Shown: positions 23,148 to 33,869, numbered from the stretch's first letter. The stretch: DNA of 64,000 nt from Batillaria attramentaria (GCA_018292915.2 JACVVK020000015.1:170001-234000); one strand, 5' to 3'. The notes: generated by a model not told the origin, from the letters alone. Made by a program: numbers and translations.

Positions 23148-23185
23148 GCACGCACGCACACTCACACACACGTACGCACGCACGC
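23078..23185 (+). repeat. (CA)n/(GCAC)n microsatellite
   Basis: About 75 bp of pure CA, then CGCA variants. Confidence 0.9.
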
Positions 23186-23536
23186 CTTGAGATCACTGCT
23201 ACTTACCCAAGGCTGTCTGATGTTTACACAAACCTTATAGTTCTAGTTATCAAACATCGTCATGATTGTCGTCTTGAGGAATGGGTTCAGCTGAAGGATT
23301 GTAAGGCTATTTCCATCATATTCATAACTTTTCATACGTAGATAAAATGTAACAAAAAGAGTTAAACAAAACAAAACAAAACAAAACTGAGCACCCCCCC
23401 CCCAAAAAAAAAAAAAAAAAAATTAAAAATGTACAAAAACTAAAAACAAAACTGTACACAAAATAAAAACAAACTGAGTAAAAAAAAAAATCGATTTTTT
23501 TTAAGTGGAGAATTAAAAGAAAGATCAAGAAAGAAA

Positions 23537-23537
<1 letters not shown>
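23186..23537. other. No gene; A-rich and poly-C runs
   Basis: (AAAAC)n is at 23366-23387 and a C-run followed by an A-run at 23394-23422. Nothing else is recognised. Confidence 0.5.
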
Positions 23538-23588
<51 letters not shown>

Positions 23589-23633
23589 CGACGCCGACGA
23601 CGACGACGACGACGACGACGATGATGATGATGA
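23538..23633 (+). repeat. (GAT)n/(GAC)n microsatellite (SINE A tail)
   Basis: About 96 bp of GAT then GAC triplets. It abuts the 3' end of the minus-strand SINE A, so it probably grew from that SINE's trinucleotide tail. Confidence 0.85.
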
Positions 23634-23983
23634 TTCCGTGTTGCGTAGGCGCATTACCGAGAATCTTGAATGTGCTGAAAAGCGCCACGAACTGAACTCG
23701 GTCCGCACGCTCACGTGAATCACACACATTCTCTCACACGCTGGACATCACGTGTTGCGAAGGGGTCAGCTCAGTTTCGGAATTTAGAGCTGCATTTGCT
23801 TTCAAATTTTGTGGGTCGACCATTTCCAAATCAGATAGGGAGGACGCCGGAGTACGCGGAGAGAATCACTGACGATCGGCCACAATGAACGGTGCTGCAT
23901 GCGAGAGGGACTCGAACCTGACCCCCGCATTAGTGACGGAGTCTAGACCTCCGATCGCCCCATGTAATTTTATTTCTGATTCT
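23634..23983 (-). mobile_element. SINE A, minus strand, head included in a triplication
   Basis: The reverse complement has the tRNA-like head with B box GGTTCGAGTCCC, then 'gcaccgttcattgtggccga', 'ttggaaatggtcgaccc', 'gtgtgattcacgtgagcgtg' and the trinucleotide tail. The first 121 bp of the element form repeat unit 1 of the array described next. Confidence 0.8.
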
Positions 23984-24225
23984 GAATCACTGACGATCGG
24001 CCACAATGAACGGTGCTGCATGCGAGAGGGACTCGAACCTGACCCCCGCATTAGTGACGGAGTCTAGACCTCCGATCGCCCCATGTAATTTTATTTCTGA
24101 TTCTGAATCACTGACGATCGGCCACAATGAACGGTGCTGCATGCGAGAGGGACTCGAACCTGACCCCCGCATTAGTGACGGAGTCTAGACCTCCGATCGC
24201 CCCATGTAATTTTATTTCTGATTCT
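23863..24225 (-). repeat. 3 x 121-bp tandem repeat of a SINE A head
   Basis: Units are 23863-23983, 23984-24104 and 24105-24225, essentially identical. Each carries the tRNA-like region (B box GGTTCGAGTCCC on the minus strand) and a 'ttttatttctgattct' segment. The identity of the units implies a recent amplification, whereas the SINE body is diverged. Confidence 0.95.
24211..24216 (-). promoter_or_regulatory. Candidate poly(A) signal for the LicD-like gene
   Basis: On the minus strand this reads AATAAA, about 155 bp after the stop codon. It lies inside the last 121-bp repeat unit. The same hexamer occurs in the other two units (24090-24095 and 23969-23974). The role is inferred from position only. 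Confidence 0.4.
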
Positions 24226-24368
24226 GTACCTTCCGTACAAGCTGACTCGTGATTCAGAATCACGGAATGCTTCGCAGGATGTGATTGCGAATACATACGT
24301 GTTGAAGTCGTAAATTCTCTCTCTTCATTCGAAACATGCCACAAGTAACCGAACCTTCACCTCACAGT

Positions 24369-25436
24369 TCACTGTGAACAGAGTTCTGGTTCACGTGGCA
24401 CCTGAATCTCTTGAATGACCCGGTCCCCGACTTTTAAGGTTTCCACCACCTTGTCGGTAGCATTATCTCTACGCCTGAACACAAACGGAAAGGCGCTGTA
24501 CAACTTTGAACAGGGGAAGGAGTGCGATTTTCTCGTTCGCGCAACTTCATGCATCGACGGGGCCGATACGCAAGTAGTGAGTTCTTTGTACTCCTCTCGT
24601 AACAAGCGCGAGGTGCATGCCGGGATAGGAAGTTCCCAGCGTTCCCAGCGTGCTTTCGACAGTGGGAAGACGAGCTTCTTGTCGTATCTGATGTAGGACA
24701 CGTGCTCGAACAAACCCATGATTTGGGTGGGAGTTTCTTGATAGAAGAACAGGTCGAGGAAAGGAAAATGGTGATCGCCACCGGGGACCTTAGGTGCTTT
24801 GGAGAGGAAAAATCGCCACACATCGTCTTTGTTCGCCCAGAGTGTGAACCCGGGCATGTTGCCTAGCACATGACGTATTTCCTTCCACTGGCTGATGTTC
24901 ATGATTATGTCCACGTCATCGTCCCAAGGGATAAATCCGTGGTGCCTGTAAGCACCCAGCAGTGACCCTCCGATCAAGAAATAGTCCCAGCCGTACTTTT
25001 CACACGCGCGGATGAATACGTCCATAGTGAACAAGAACCGTGACCTTGAGACGTTGCTGAGCAAGGGTGTGAAATAATTCAACATTTTCAGGTCGCTGGC
25101 GGCTTGTTTGTCCGAGTCGTGACTTGATGCTTTTGCTGGCTTCGTTAGACGAGCTTTCTCAGCGTAGAACTCCGGGCTAACGGGCTCGACAAACTTTGAT
25201 TGGTCGTCCAGATTCACGCGCATGATCTCTACAGTTACGCCCAAGTTTTTGTGATAAAAGGGATCGTCTATGGGAAACCTCGGCAGTAGGGTAGACTCTG
25301 GAGATGAAGTTCTTTTGGCAGTTTTTGTTCTCCCTACTGATACGGGAAACGTAGCCCGTGTGTACAAGTGCAAAAGCACCCAGACAGAACCAGAAGTGAA
25401 CACAACAACGGCCAGAAGTTTGGGGGATATCTTCAT
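24369..25436 (-). CDS. LicD/fukutin-related-protein-like family protein (type II membrane)
   Basis: An intact 355-residue frame begins with ATG (25434-25436, context AACATGA) and ends with TGA (24369-24371). Residues ~7-25 form a hydrophobic signal anchor, predicting a type II Golgi/ER protein. Residues ~131-235 carry the LicD-family signature: GGSLLGAYR (156-164), then IPWDDDVDI (169-177) with the acidic metal-binding cluster, and FLDLFFY (226-232). N-glycosylation sequons lie at N128, N180 and N325. Known LicD-fold enzymes transfer phosphorylated groups from nucleotide donors: phosphocholine in bacteria, ribitol-phosphate by animal fukutin and FKRP. The donor and acceptor here cannot be read from sequence. 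It is a single coding exon, and no frameshift or stop suggests decay. A SINE C copy lies ~175 bp upstream and a SINE-head array downstream. It could be an intronless retrocopy, but intact length and motifs favour a working gene. Confidence 0.88.
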   Translation of the reverse strand: MKISPKLLAVVVFTSGSVWVLLHLYTRATFPVSVGRTKTAKRTSSPESTLLPRFPIDDPFYHKNLGVTVEIMRVNLDDQSKFVEPVSPEFYAEKARLTKPAKASSHDSDKQAASDLKMLNYFTPLLSNVSRSRFLFTMDVFIRACEKYGWDYFLIGGSLLGAYRHHGFIPWDDDVDIIMNISQWKEIRHVLGNMPGFTLWANKDDVWRFFLSKAPKVPGGDHHFPFLDLFFYQETPTQIMGLFEHVSYIRYDKKLVFPLSKARWERWELPIPACTSRLLREEYKELTTCVSAPSMHEVARTRKSHSFPCSKLYSAFPFVFRRRDNATDKVVETLKVGDRVIQEIQVPREPELCSQ

Positions 25437-25550
25437 GTTGAAATTTCCGTTCAGGGAAAAAAAATGCTGTGGCGATCTTCACAATGAAGGGGATGTTGTT
25501 TTCTACCCTTGCTCGGCCCCAGAATGGGTGTGCGTCTGTCCAGTGTTGCA

Positions 25551-25562
25551 CCTGAAAGCAAA
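25551..25562 (-). promoter_or_regulatory. Candidate 3' splice acceptor in the 5' UTR of the LicD-like gene
   Basis: The minus strand reads TTCTATTTGCTTTCAG followed by GTGCAACACTGG, with the AG at 25553-25552. A pyrimidine-rich tract plus CAG lies ~115 nt upstream of the ATG. This suggests a spliced 5' UTR whose intron would contain the SINE C copy. No transcript evidence. Confidence 0.4.
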
Positions 25563-25610
25563 TAGAATACGGGTGTTTGGGGTTGTTTTTTGTTTTTGTT
25601 TTTGTTTTTT

Positions 25611-26051
25611 GGCTGCCCCAACTCTTTGCCAGCTCCAGTGGTGTTCCTCTGGGGTGATGGATGGAATCCACGGAGGGCTCGAAAGTTGGGGTAATTTTTA
25701 TTATGCATGATAATGGAGATGAGGATGATGGTAAGATGCTATGAAGGTCCGTGTGGTTTGGGATTGTGGGGCAGGGACGCGTTCCACGCTTCCTGTCACA
25801 AATGTCCCAGCGGTAACCAGGCCCGGGAACTACGGCACCTGCGGTGCCGGCCGTGTAATCCCCAAAGTCGCACTCGTGAAGTTGATGAATCTCGGCTGTG
25901 TGGCAACAGCCTCCCCATTGCGCCCATAGCATACCCGCTCTGGGTAGGAGCCGACCTAGGTATGAAAAATCCCGCTTGCCTCGGCTGGGACTCGAACCCG
26001 GGTCTCCCGGTCCATGGTTCGAAGTGCTAACCACTACACTACGGGGGCCGG
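25611..26051 (-). mobile_element. SINE C, copy 2 (near full length)
   Basis: The reverse complement starts with the tRNA-like 'cgtagtgtagtggttagcac' and B box GGGTTCGAGTCCC. It continues with 'gctgttgccacacagccgag' and 'ggaagcgtggaacgcg', and ends with 'ccactggagctggcaaagag' and 'ttggggcag'. It sits upstream of the LicD-like gene in the same orientation. Confidence 0.85.
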
Positions 26052-26212
26052 TAGAATACATTTTCTATAGAAAAGAACTTCTCAACGCATTACGGCGACA
26101 CCGTTTTGGTTTGATTTAGGACAGTTAGGGCATGCGATACCCTCAAAATTCTGATGGGTCAATGGCTGTTTACCCAGAGTTCCACGCTGGCACTAAACTA
26201 TCAAGAACCTCC

Positions 26213-26491
26213 CTGGGCCCGTATGTAGAACTCGAGGTTAATTTAACCCACGGCTACGGGTCCAAACCAGACTAGGACAAAAGAAAACCCCAAACAAAAT
26301 TAAACAAAAAAGGAACCGAAGAAAGAAAGACAAAAATCGTTCTATAACGGCTCAGACACCATGGTGGAATGGACCCGCTTCCAAAACAAAAAATAACAAC
26401 AGAAAATTTAACTCTAGAGCTAGTTTAATTCGAGGTTAGACTCTAACCTGGGGCTAAACTCCCTAACCCCGACTTTTACATGCGGGCCCTG
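26213..26491 (+). mobile_element. MITE E, copy 2
   Basis: Colinear with 4023-4307. The ends 'ctgggcccgtatgtagaact' and 'acatgcgggccctg' form the TIR, and the interior 'ctagtttaattcgaggttag' is shared. Confidence 0.75.
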
Positions 26492-26511
26492 ATCTCTCCT
26501 CCACCTACGCC

Positions 26512-26792
26512 CGTAGTGTAGTGGTTTGCACTTCGGAACATCGACCGGAAGACCCGGATTCGAACCCTAGCCGAGGCAAGCGGGATTTTCTCCTACCTAG
26601 GTCCAGCTCCTACCCAGAGCGGGTGTGCTATGGGGGCAGTGGGGGGGGGGGGGGGGGGCTGTTGCCACACAGCCGAGACTGACCCACTTCACGGGTGCGA
26701 CTTTGCGGGTGTTTCCCACGTATTGCCGCATCTCATGATGTGGATGATTACACGGCCGGCACCGCAGATGCCGTAGTTCCCGGGCCTGGTTA
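26512..26792 (+). mobile_element. SINE C, copy 3 (3'-truncated, poly-G insertion)
   Basis: The head 'cccgtagtgtagtggtttgc', B box GGATTCGAACCC, and the body to 'gttcccgggcctggttatc' are present. A G-run of about 20 (26639-26658) replaces part of the 'ggcccaatggggagg' segment. Confidence 0.8.
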
Positions 26793-27039
26793 TCAGTATA
26801 AATTCAACACTCCAGTTGTAATTGATGATAAAAGTTCCTATGCCATAAAAATACAAATATTTCGTATGTTAATTCCCAACGTTATAAAAAAAAATGCGCT
26901 TTAACATGTTCATTAAAAATTATCACACTTTTTTTGTTTTCATTATCAGTCACCCATTCATCACATATAATGAAGTCAAATGCAGATATCACGAATCAGT
27001 CCACCACATCCGGTTCATACAATCACAGTGAAATGTTCG

Positions 27040-27302
27040 CAATGCGTTCCGAGGGGAATAACTGCCGCTTACAAAGCTCTAAGGCTGCCTCAAAACCCAC
27101 TTATTTAAAACTGATTACTGATTTACTCTGCCCTTCCACACCGTGTCAGTCTGCTTGTTGTGAGTTATTGTTAAACTTTGAATGTTCCCTGTGAGTCTGT
27201 GTATGAAAGTGGTGTATGTAGTTATGATGTACGGCGCTTAGAGCCTGTTTTATTTCATGTATAGGCGCCTTGTAAGTCGTCCTTATTATTATTATTATTT
27301 GC
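27040..27302 (+). mobile_element. LINE 3' tail (degraded)
   Basis: A Lys-Pro-Thr-Tyr-Leu-like remnant of the common LINE C-terminus is followed by 'cggcgcttagagcctg', 'ataggcgccttgtaag' and (ATT)n. This is the tail type also seen at 35.3, 45.4, 50.2 and 50.9 kb. Confidence 0.6.
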
Positions 27303-27431
27303 CAAATGAATACATGTTCCTACTGGCCATTGCGACTGTTGTTTCCTGACATTGTGGCTTGTAATAGTTGAGAAATAGGACTTTCTTCGGTCTATGCTTC
27401 CATTGCTCTACTATACGTCTATAGACAACGT

Positions 27432-27536
27432 GCTTAATAATAATAATAATAATACATCATATTTATAAGGCGCCCGTCTCTGAAAAGCAGACTCAGAGCG
27501 CACACGCCCACCCCCCCCCCCCCCCCCACACACACA

Positions 27537-27600
<64 letters not shown>

Positions 27601-27862
27601 AACATGGACAGAGGGACCCAGTTATCTATAGAAAGGACTGACGAAACAGGTATGTTTTGAGCTGTGACTTAAAGGCTGACAGTGTGGGGACATCACGGAG
27701 TGCAGAAGGCAGTGAGTTCCGGATTGTCGGGGCGAGGTAGCTGAACGCGCGTTCGTCGGTAGTTTTCATAATCCGCAGAGGAACTTTGAGAAGCTTTTCA
27801 TCAGAGGATCGCAGTCTGCGGGAGGGCTGATAAGTAGAGAGTGCAGCTGACAGATACTGAGG
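27432..27862 (-). mobile_element. 5'-truncated LINE, C-terminal coding end plus 3' UTR
   Basis: On the minus strand an uninterrupted 78-codon frame (27862 to stop at 27626-27628) contains the motifs LSTYQPSRRLRSSDEKLLKV, FSYLAPTIRNSLPSALRDVP and FKSQLKTYLFRQ. These are typical of the C-terminal end of a non-LTR retrotransposon ORF2. The 3' UTR holds a long GT tract (sense strand), then 'gcgctctgagtctgc', 'gggcgccttataaata' and (ATT)n. The reverse-transcriptase core is missing. Confidence 0.8.
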
Positions 27863-27924
27863 TAAGGATCCGGATGTGTGCTTCTAAAGTTCTCTGGTAT
27901 ATACAAATATTAAGTTTTTTTTGT

Positions 27925-28703
27925 GCCCCAGCCTCCTTGCCAGTTCCAGTGGGATGCCTCACAGGAAATGGATAGAATACACGGAGGGCTCGGAAACTGG
28001 GGTAATTTTTTATTACGTATGATGATGATGAGGAGGATAGCATGATGATACTATAGAGGTCCGTGTGGTGTGAGACTTCGTGACAGGGCTGCATTCCACG
28101 CTGCCTGTCGTACACAACCCCGCGTTAACCAGGCGCAGGATCGAACTACGGCACCTGCGGTGCTGGTCGTGTCATCATCCACATCATGAGATGTGTCATA
28201 ACAAGGAAAGCACCCCCTAAAGTCGCACCCATGGAGTGGGCGAGTCTCGACTGAGTGGCAACAGCGTCCCCGCTGGGCCCATAGCACACCCGCTTGCCTC
28301 GGCTTGGATTCACTCGTCTATCAACCGTCGCCTTCTCAAAATTCCCAAGCGCAACCTGAAATCCTTTGGCGAGCGCTCTTTCAGTTTTGTTAAAGCAACC
28401 TTTTGGAATTCCCTGCCAGCACATCTGAGAAATGCGCCAACACTGTCTGTTCTTAAAAGTTCCTCTCTTGTAAAGCTTTCCAGTAATTTTCTCGAGTCAG
28501 CAACTAGACAGTTTCACCAGTGTATGACTGTCCACTGTTTGTAAAATGTGCGTGAGTGTCGGTGAGTGATTGGTGCATTGAGTTTAGATTCCAAAGAAAT
28601 GCGTCCTACAAATGCCATTTATTATTATTATTATTATTATTATTCGAACCTGGGTCAACCGGCCCATGGCGCGAAGTGCGAACCCCAACACTACGGTGGT
28701 CGA
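27925..28703 (-). mobile_element. SINE C, copy 4, split by a LINE tail
   Basis: The 3' and middle parts occupy 27925-28311 and the tRNA-like head 28642-28703. The break lies in the B-box region: 'ggcttggattc' | 'attcgaacctgggtc'. The two halves join into the normal family order once 28312-28641 is removed. Confidence 0.8.
28312..28641 (+). mobile_element. 5'-truncated LINE inserted in SINE C
   Basis: The plus-strand frame reads RRLLKIPKRNLKSFGERSFS and then FWNSLPAHLRNAPTLSVLKS, the C-terminal LINE signature shared with the 27.4-, 39.4- and 49.8-kb fragments. It ends in (ATT)n at 28618-28643. 'ATTC' occurs at both junctions as a possible short target-site duplication. Confidence 0.75.
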
Positions 28704-29485
28704 TAAGTTCGCTAGTATTTGTTGCTTTCTCAGTTGAAAGCCTACAACACTGAAAAAAAAAAAAAAAAACCTATTCTAATTTCTCACACATGTAAACAAT
28801 TTCCCGACGCAAGGTGAAAAAGGATATATTTGTTCTCGCCTCCTAGCTCGGGTTTCTTCAAGCAAGGACATTTGGAGGGAGACAGTAGTTGGGGTTGTAG
28901 TTGAATATGAATTTCGGTGAACACTTCATGGTGATTATACTGCCCTATAATAAATTTCATGATAGCCATTGTTCTTTGTCATTCAATTTCTTCAGGGCGT
29001 AACTGAAACCAGGCAAAGTCTACATTGTCATTACTGACTAATTTGGATGAAAACATTTCCTGGTGATTATACTAACCTGATAAATTTCCTGACAGCCAGT
29101 GTTCCGTGTTAATTATTTTCTGTGTACTTGAAACCGGTCGAAATGTAAATGTTCATTGCACGTCCTTCTCAAGGAAAGTTTCCTGCTCGTTCACGTCACC
29201 CATTCTAAAAACGCCGTTTTTCCTCTTTCCCACTGCCTAATGAAGGTTTATGAGCTGCACACGTCGACTAATGAGCGAGATTAGCTTTGAAGTCAGTGTC
29301 GCTTGCGGCTCTCGGGAAGTGAGTTTTAGGCTCCTTTACATACTTGACACCTTTCAGCTTTCAGCGAGATCCCCAGCCTTGGAAATTAACGTACGTCTGT
29401 AGTCGAAGAAAAGGAGGGCCAGTAACGTTTAACTGATTATTTCCGAAAATATTTTCAAACATACAAATTTCAAAAGAACACCCCC
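28704..29485. other. No gene; ~125-bp degenerate tandem duplication at 28918-29155
   Basis: 'tggtgattatactgccctataataaatttc' and 'tggtgattatactaacctgataaatttc', each followed by 'gacagccagtgttc'-like sequence, form two diverged units. An A-run lies at 28753-28770. Nothing else is recognised. Confidence 0.5.
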
Positions 29486-29640
29486 CCCCCCCCCAAAAAA
29501 AAAAAAAGTAAAATATAAAATAAATAAATAAATAAATAAACTTTAAAATTAAATTTAATAAATAAAAATTTGAAAAATTAAATTAAATTTAAAAAATAAA
29601 ATATAAATAAAAAAAAACAAAACAAAACAATCCCAAAATA
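29486..29640 (+). repeat. Poly-C/poly-A and (AAAT)n tract
   Basis: A C-run and A-run are followed by 'aaataaataaataaata' and related AT-only sequence. Confidence 0.9.
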
Positions 29641-29759
29641 AAAAAGATTGTTGGTGACTGCAGTCCCAACTGCATTACACACTATATACGCTATACACTA
29701 AACATTATACATTAATAATAGTGTAATTTAGCTATACACTATACACTATATCTACATTA

Positions 29760-29845
29760 CAGGCGCGTAGGAAGATGCTGAGAGGAAGGGGGGCCCACTA
29801 AGTCGGGTGAGCCATACGGTCGGGGTGAAGAAGGGGGGGGGGGGG

Positions 29846-29884
<39 letters not shown>

Positions 29885-30052
29885 GACTGCCAAGGATTAT
29901 GTCCTGCGACAGCAGAGCCGGGGGGCCCCACCACTGGTGGGCCCCCTCTCCTCTTATCAAAAGCAAGGGGGGCCCAAAGATATTCGGGCCCCCCTTCCAA
30001 AAATCGAACGGGGGCCTGGGCCCCCAGGGCCCCCGTGGTTCCTACGCCCCTG
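29760..30052. mobile_element. MITE-like element, 293 bp, TIR and 5-bp TSD
   Basis: The ends are CAGGCGCGTAGGAA and the complement of 'ggttcctacgcccctg', flanked by CATTA at 29755-29759 and 30053-30057. The interior is G/C-rich with a (GT)n tract and further small inverted repeats ('ggggcccc...ggggcccc'). TIRs starting CAGGGGCGTAG occur in some hAT-type MITEs, but the short duplication leaves the superfamily open. Confidence 0.65.
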
Positions 30053-30551
30053 CATTATAGTAATGTACTTTAGCTGTGGAGGATCCTGTGTGCTATTTAC
30101 AACAATACCAACCGAGCGTCACGTTTGCCTTCAGTACCATATTCCTGCTTAACTGGGATCACGGTTTTAACATTGCCAACAACTCAACCGATTAAAAAAA
30201 AAATGGTCGGCTCTGGTTCGTATGTAAACCAAGCAGAAGAAAATAAATAAATAAATAAATAAATTGATTAATACATTTACGGCACTCCGCATAAACTAAA
30301 ATAAGAACAAAATTAAATTATTTTCCACAATCGTGTGACATTTATGTGACTTAGACTAATGGCGGACAAACCTTCTTCAATCGACACGACCGACACATGA
30401 ATAAACTATGCACGAGCACACAACCAGTTTCCTGGTGCATGTATTTACTGTTTCACTTTCTAGGCAACAAGCAAGGGGCTTGGTATGAGCAATTTTCAAA
30501 ATGTCAGACAAGACAAGTGTAAGTATAATGTGTCAGGCAGCCTCCCCCCTC

Positions 30552-30554
<3 letters not shown>

Positions 30555-30598
<44 letters not shown>

Positions 30599-30613
30599 AT
30601 CGCACACACACCA

Positions 30614-30650
<37 letters not shown>
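30555..30650 (+). repeat. (CA)n compound microsatellite
   Basis: Two pure CA blocks are separated by 'ccatcgcacacaccatc'. Confidence 0.9.
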
Positions 30651-30651
<1 letters not shown>

Positions 30652-30904
30652 CTGCATCAGAGTTCTGTCACTGTCGTGCCGTGACAGTAACGTATTGTCC
30701 CACACATATACACGAACCACAGTGGAGATCAGTGACCTCCATTCTGGCTCATAATTATTGTTAGCAATGACGGCCATCAGAAGGCTATAATTTTGCGCGT
30801 GTCCTTGTGGTTTCACGTGTAGGATGAGCTCGCTGCTTGACGCCCCCTCCTTTGGGAATGATTGGACACATACTACTGAAACCGTTTCTGGAAGGGCGCA
30901 GGCA

Positions 30905-31110
30905 TTTGGGGAGGCACCCCCAAAGTCGCACCCGTGAAGTGGGTGAAACTCGGCTGTGTGGTAACAGCCTCCCCATTGGGCCCATAGCACACCCGCTCTG
31001 GGTAGGAGCCGACCTAGGTAGGGAAAATTCCGCTTGCCTCGGCTGGGATTCGAACCCGGGTCTCCCGGTCCATAGTCCGAAGTACTAACCTTTACACTAC
31101 AGGGGCCGGT
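30905..31110 (-). mobile_element. SINE C, copy 5 (head and first part of the body)
   Basis: The reverse complement runs from the head 'cctgtagtgtaaaggttag' through B box GGGTTCGAATCCC to 'cacccgtgaagtggg'-complement and stops after 'gggggtgcctcccc'. The 3' half is absent. Confidence 0.8.
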
Positions 31111-31192
31111 ACAATTCAGGTGTTAAAAAGCAGACAGTAAGAGAGATGGTATTATGTGTGTGATCTACTTGATTTATCTATGTGTGGCTGTA

Positions 31193-31238
31193 GTCTAACC
31201 CAGGGCTAAAAGCCCTCGATTATTACATACGGGCTCAG
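31193..31238 (+). mobile_element. MITE E terminal fragment
   Basis: 'tagtctaacccagggctaaa' and 'ttattacatacgggctcagg' match the reverse complement of the first 46 bp of the copy at 40037. Confidence 0.5.
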
Positions 31239-31329
31239 GTCGGTCTGACCTGCCGTGACTTGTATTCTCTATCTTTGTTTTCAAGGATGAGGCTTTTTTT
31301 TTTAAAAGTTTATTTCTGTTTTAGGTATA

Positions 31330-31996
31330 CGACTTTTGTTAACGTGTATATTAAAGCTTGATGGACAGAAATGTAAGAAAAACGGACAGTTTGTTTGCTG
31401 TCATTAACGTTACCTAGTATTTGTTAGCGTGTGTGCTTTCTCTTTGGGTATATTTGTGCGTGTGTGTATGCGTGCTTGCATATACATGTGTCTGTGCGAC
31501 TTTTGTTAATGTGTATATTAAAGCTTGATGGACAGACATGTAAGAAAAACGGACATTTTGTTTGCTGTCATTAACGTTACCTAGTATTTGTTAGCGTGTG
31601 TGCTTTCTCTTTGGGTATATTTGTGCGAGTGTGTATGCGTGCTTGCATATACGTGTGTTTGTGCGACTTTTGTTAATGTGTATATTAAAGCTTGATGGAC
31701 AGACATGTAAGAAAAACGGACATTTTGTTTGCTGTCATTGACGTTACCTAGTATTTGTTAGCGTGTGTGCTTTCTCTTTGGGTATATTTGTGCGTGTGTA
31801 TGCGTGCTTGCATATACATGTGTCTGTGCGACTTTTGTTAATGTGTATATTAAAGCTTGATGGACAGACATGTAAGAAAAACGGACATTTTGTTTGCTGT
31901 CATTAACGTTACCTAGTATTTGTTAGCGTGTGTGCTTTCTCTTTGGGTATATTTGTGCGTGTGTGTATGCGTGCTTGCATATACATGTGTTTGTGT
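31330..31996 (+). repeat. 4 x ~167-bp tandem satellite
   Basis: Units start at 31330, 31497, 31664 and 31829 with 'cgacttttgttaa'. They share 'attaaagcttgatggacaga', 'ttgctgtcattaacgttacc' and 'tgcgtgcttgcatatac'. The units are nearly identical, differing mainly in GT number at their ends. Confidence 0.95.
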
Positions 31997-33760
31997 AAGC
32001 TGCAATCATTAATTTGCGGAATAAGATAAACAACGTTTTGAAAGACTTTTTTTTTCAGCTGGCTTCCTTTTCGAACATAATTTTGAGGTCCATTCTATTT
32101 CCACATACTGTATATATTTACTGGCAAACATTTTTGCGATCACAATCAAATGGTTGACTACTTACCCAATGCACATTTACCCTTCCCGGTGTATATAGCC
32201 AAATAAAACATCGGTACACGAAAACTTCAGCTTCGTTCCTATCAAGGATGAGGCTATATAATATTATAGAGCACACGCAGGCTCGAGCTGTAAATCTGTC
32301 CTTGCTACTTCGCACCACTTCAGTATGTGATAAAGAAACACGATAACAAAAAAACGATAACAACCTTTTATAGGGGAAGACTCGCGTCTACGCTATGTTA
32401 AGGTTGCTCGTCCCTTTGAGAGAAGGTTTTGAAAGTCGTATAGGCTTCTGGAAAAAAACTATGTACTAAGTGTCAACCAGGTATACTTTATAGGCTTTGT
32501 TCTGAGTAAAAATAAACATAAAACCATCAAATCCATGAAAATGAAAAAAAAAATGCTCATTTAAAAAAAAAATGTTTGAGCTGCTCCACGAAAATATGCA
32601 TGCCATCTACGAGTTTTTCCTGAGGTGGTGAAGCTCGAGTTTTTTGTTGTTGTTTTTTTTTTTTGGGGGGGGGGGTTGTTTGTTTGTTTTTTCTAATTTG
32701 AACTGCTGTATTTAGACACTTTAAATGTCGGTAAGCGTCACTAAAAGTCTGCATCTTGGTCATTCCCCCCCCCCCCCCCCCCCTATCAATAGATCTTGCG
32801 GAGATGTCCACGTTCATTGAATTTATCAGACAAAACTTTTTTGCAAAATCCCAGAAAAGGATTAATAAAACATACAAGGCCAAGATTCTAGAAGAAAAGC
32901 AGTATTGCGAATTCCACTACTGTTTTGGGGGCTGAACCCGCCTTACGCTACATACACTGAGATACTGAAAGCAACGAAGGAACCGAGCAGTTAAGTCAAA
33001 TCAAACTCTTTGATGCCAGCAAAAAGCGGTAACTACGCAGAAAACAGCTCAAGAGTAGACTCCCGACACCAGCGACACGGACGTCCGGTCGTGAAGGAGT
33101 AGACTGATATCAAAAGCATACTAGTGACCTGTCATGTGGTACAGGGTAAACGAAAAATGGGTGAGAACTGAAATGCGTATAGCATCCAGGTGACAGGGGA
33201 GGTGGCGGGATCAAGGTCGTAAAATCTGAGGAAATCCGCTGCTGCCGAGCGAACTGAATTCTGTCTTCTAAGAGCGACGCTGGCGCAATGAGTTGGACGC
33301 ATCAGACAAGAGGAGAAAGCGTCCAGCGTGCGACATTAGTCTGATTAGGTCATGCTATGCAATAGCGTGGCGTTGGCGCTGTCCGCCCACGAAGAGGAAA
33401 GCCATGCCAGCCATAAAAAGCCTTGCGCTTATGAGCGGCGCGCAACTTGTTTTATGATTTTTTATTCATGTATGCACCACGAGTCTTCTCCTCGAGCTGA
33501 CAATATCTGTAACACCACCATAAAGAATTACTCACGAAGGCTTTGTTTGTTTATAGCCGTGCGGCGAAAATGACAAGTGGCATTTCGTGTTTCCGTTGTT
33601 GTTTTTTTGTTTTTGTTTTTGTTTTTTGCCCTCGTCCAACAGCACGGGGTTGCACAAATAAATCACAGTTCATGACATCAGCGGCTGTAGTGGCAGTGGG
33701 ACGAATTTTTGTGTTGCCATGCATGCAGTGACATGCAACATGCACTTTATCAAGCAGGTG
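31997..33760. other. No recognisable gene or repeat family
   Basis: Homopolymer runs (T/G around 32640-32680, C at 32766-32782) are the only structure. Short frames of 60-108 residues on both strands show no known motif. Confidence 0.5.
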
Positions 33761-33767
33761 GTGTTAT

Positions 33768-33779
33768 CTCTCTCTCTCT

Positions 33780-33867
<88 letters not shown>
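33768..33867 (+). repeat. (CT)n(GT)n microsatellite
   Basis: About 50 bp of CT with a C-run, then about 46 bp of GT. Confidence 0.95.

Positions 33868-33869
<2 letters not shown>

Noticed and set aside
25177..26061. 294-residue minus-strand frame overlapping the LicD-like gene
   Set aside because: It is the SINE C copy read through into an out-of-frame part of the LicD coding region; SINE-derived and non-homologous.
29760..30052. G/C-rich frame with Pro-rich product as a collagen-like gene
   Set aside because: The frame lies entirely inside a TIR element with a CATTA duplication, and its composition comes from GGGGCCCC inverted repeats.
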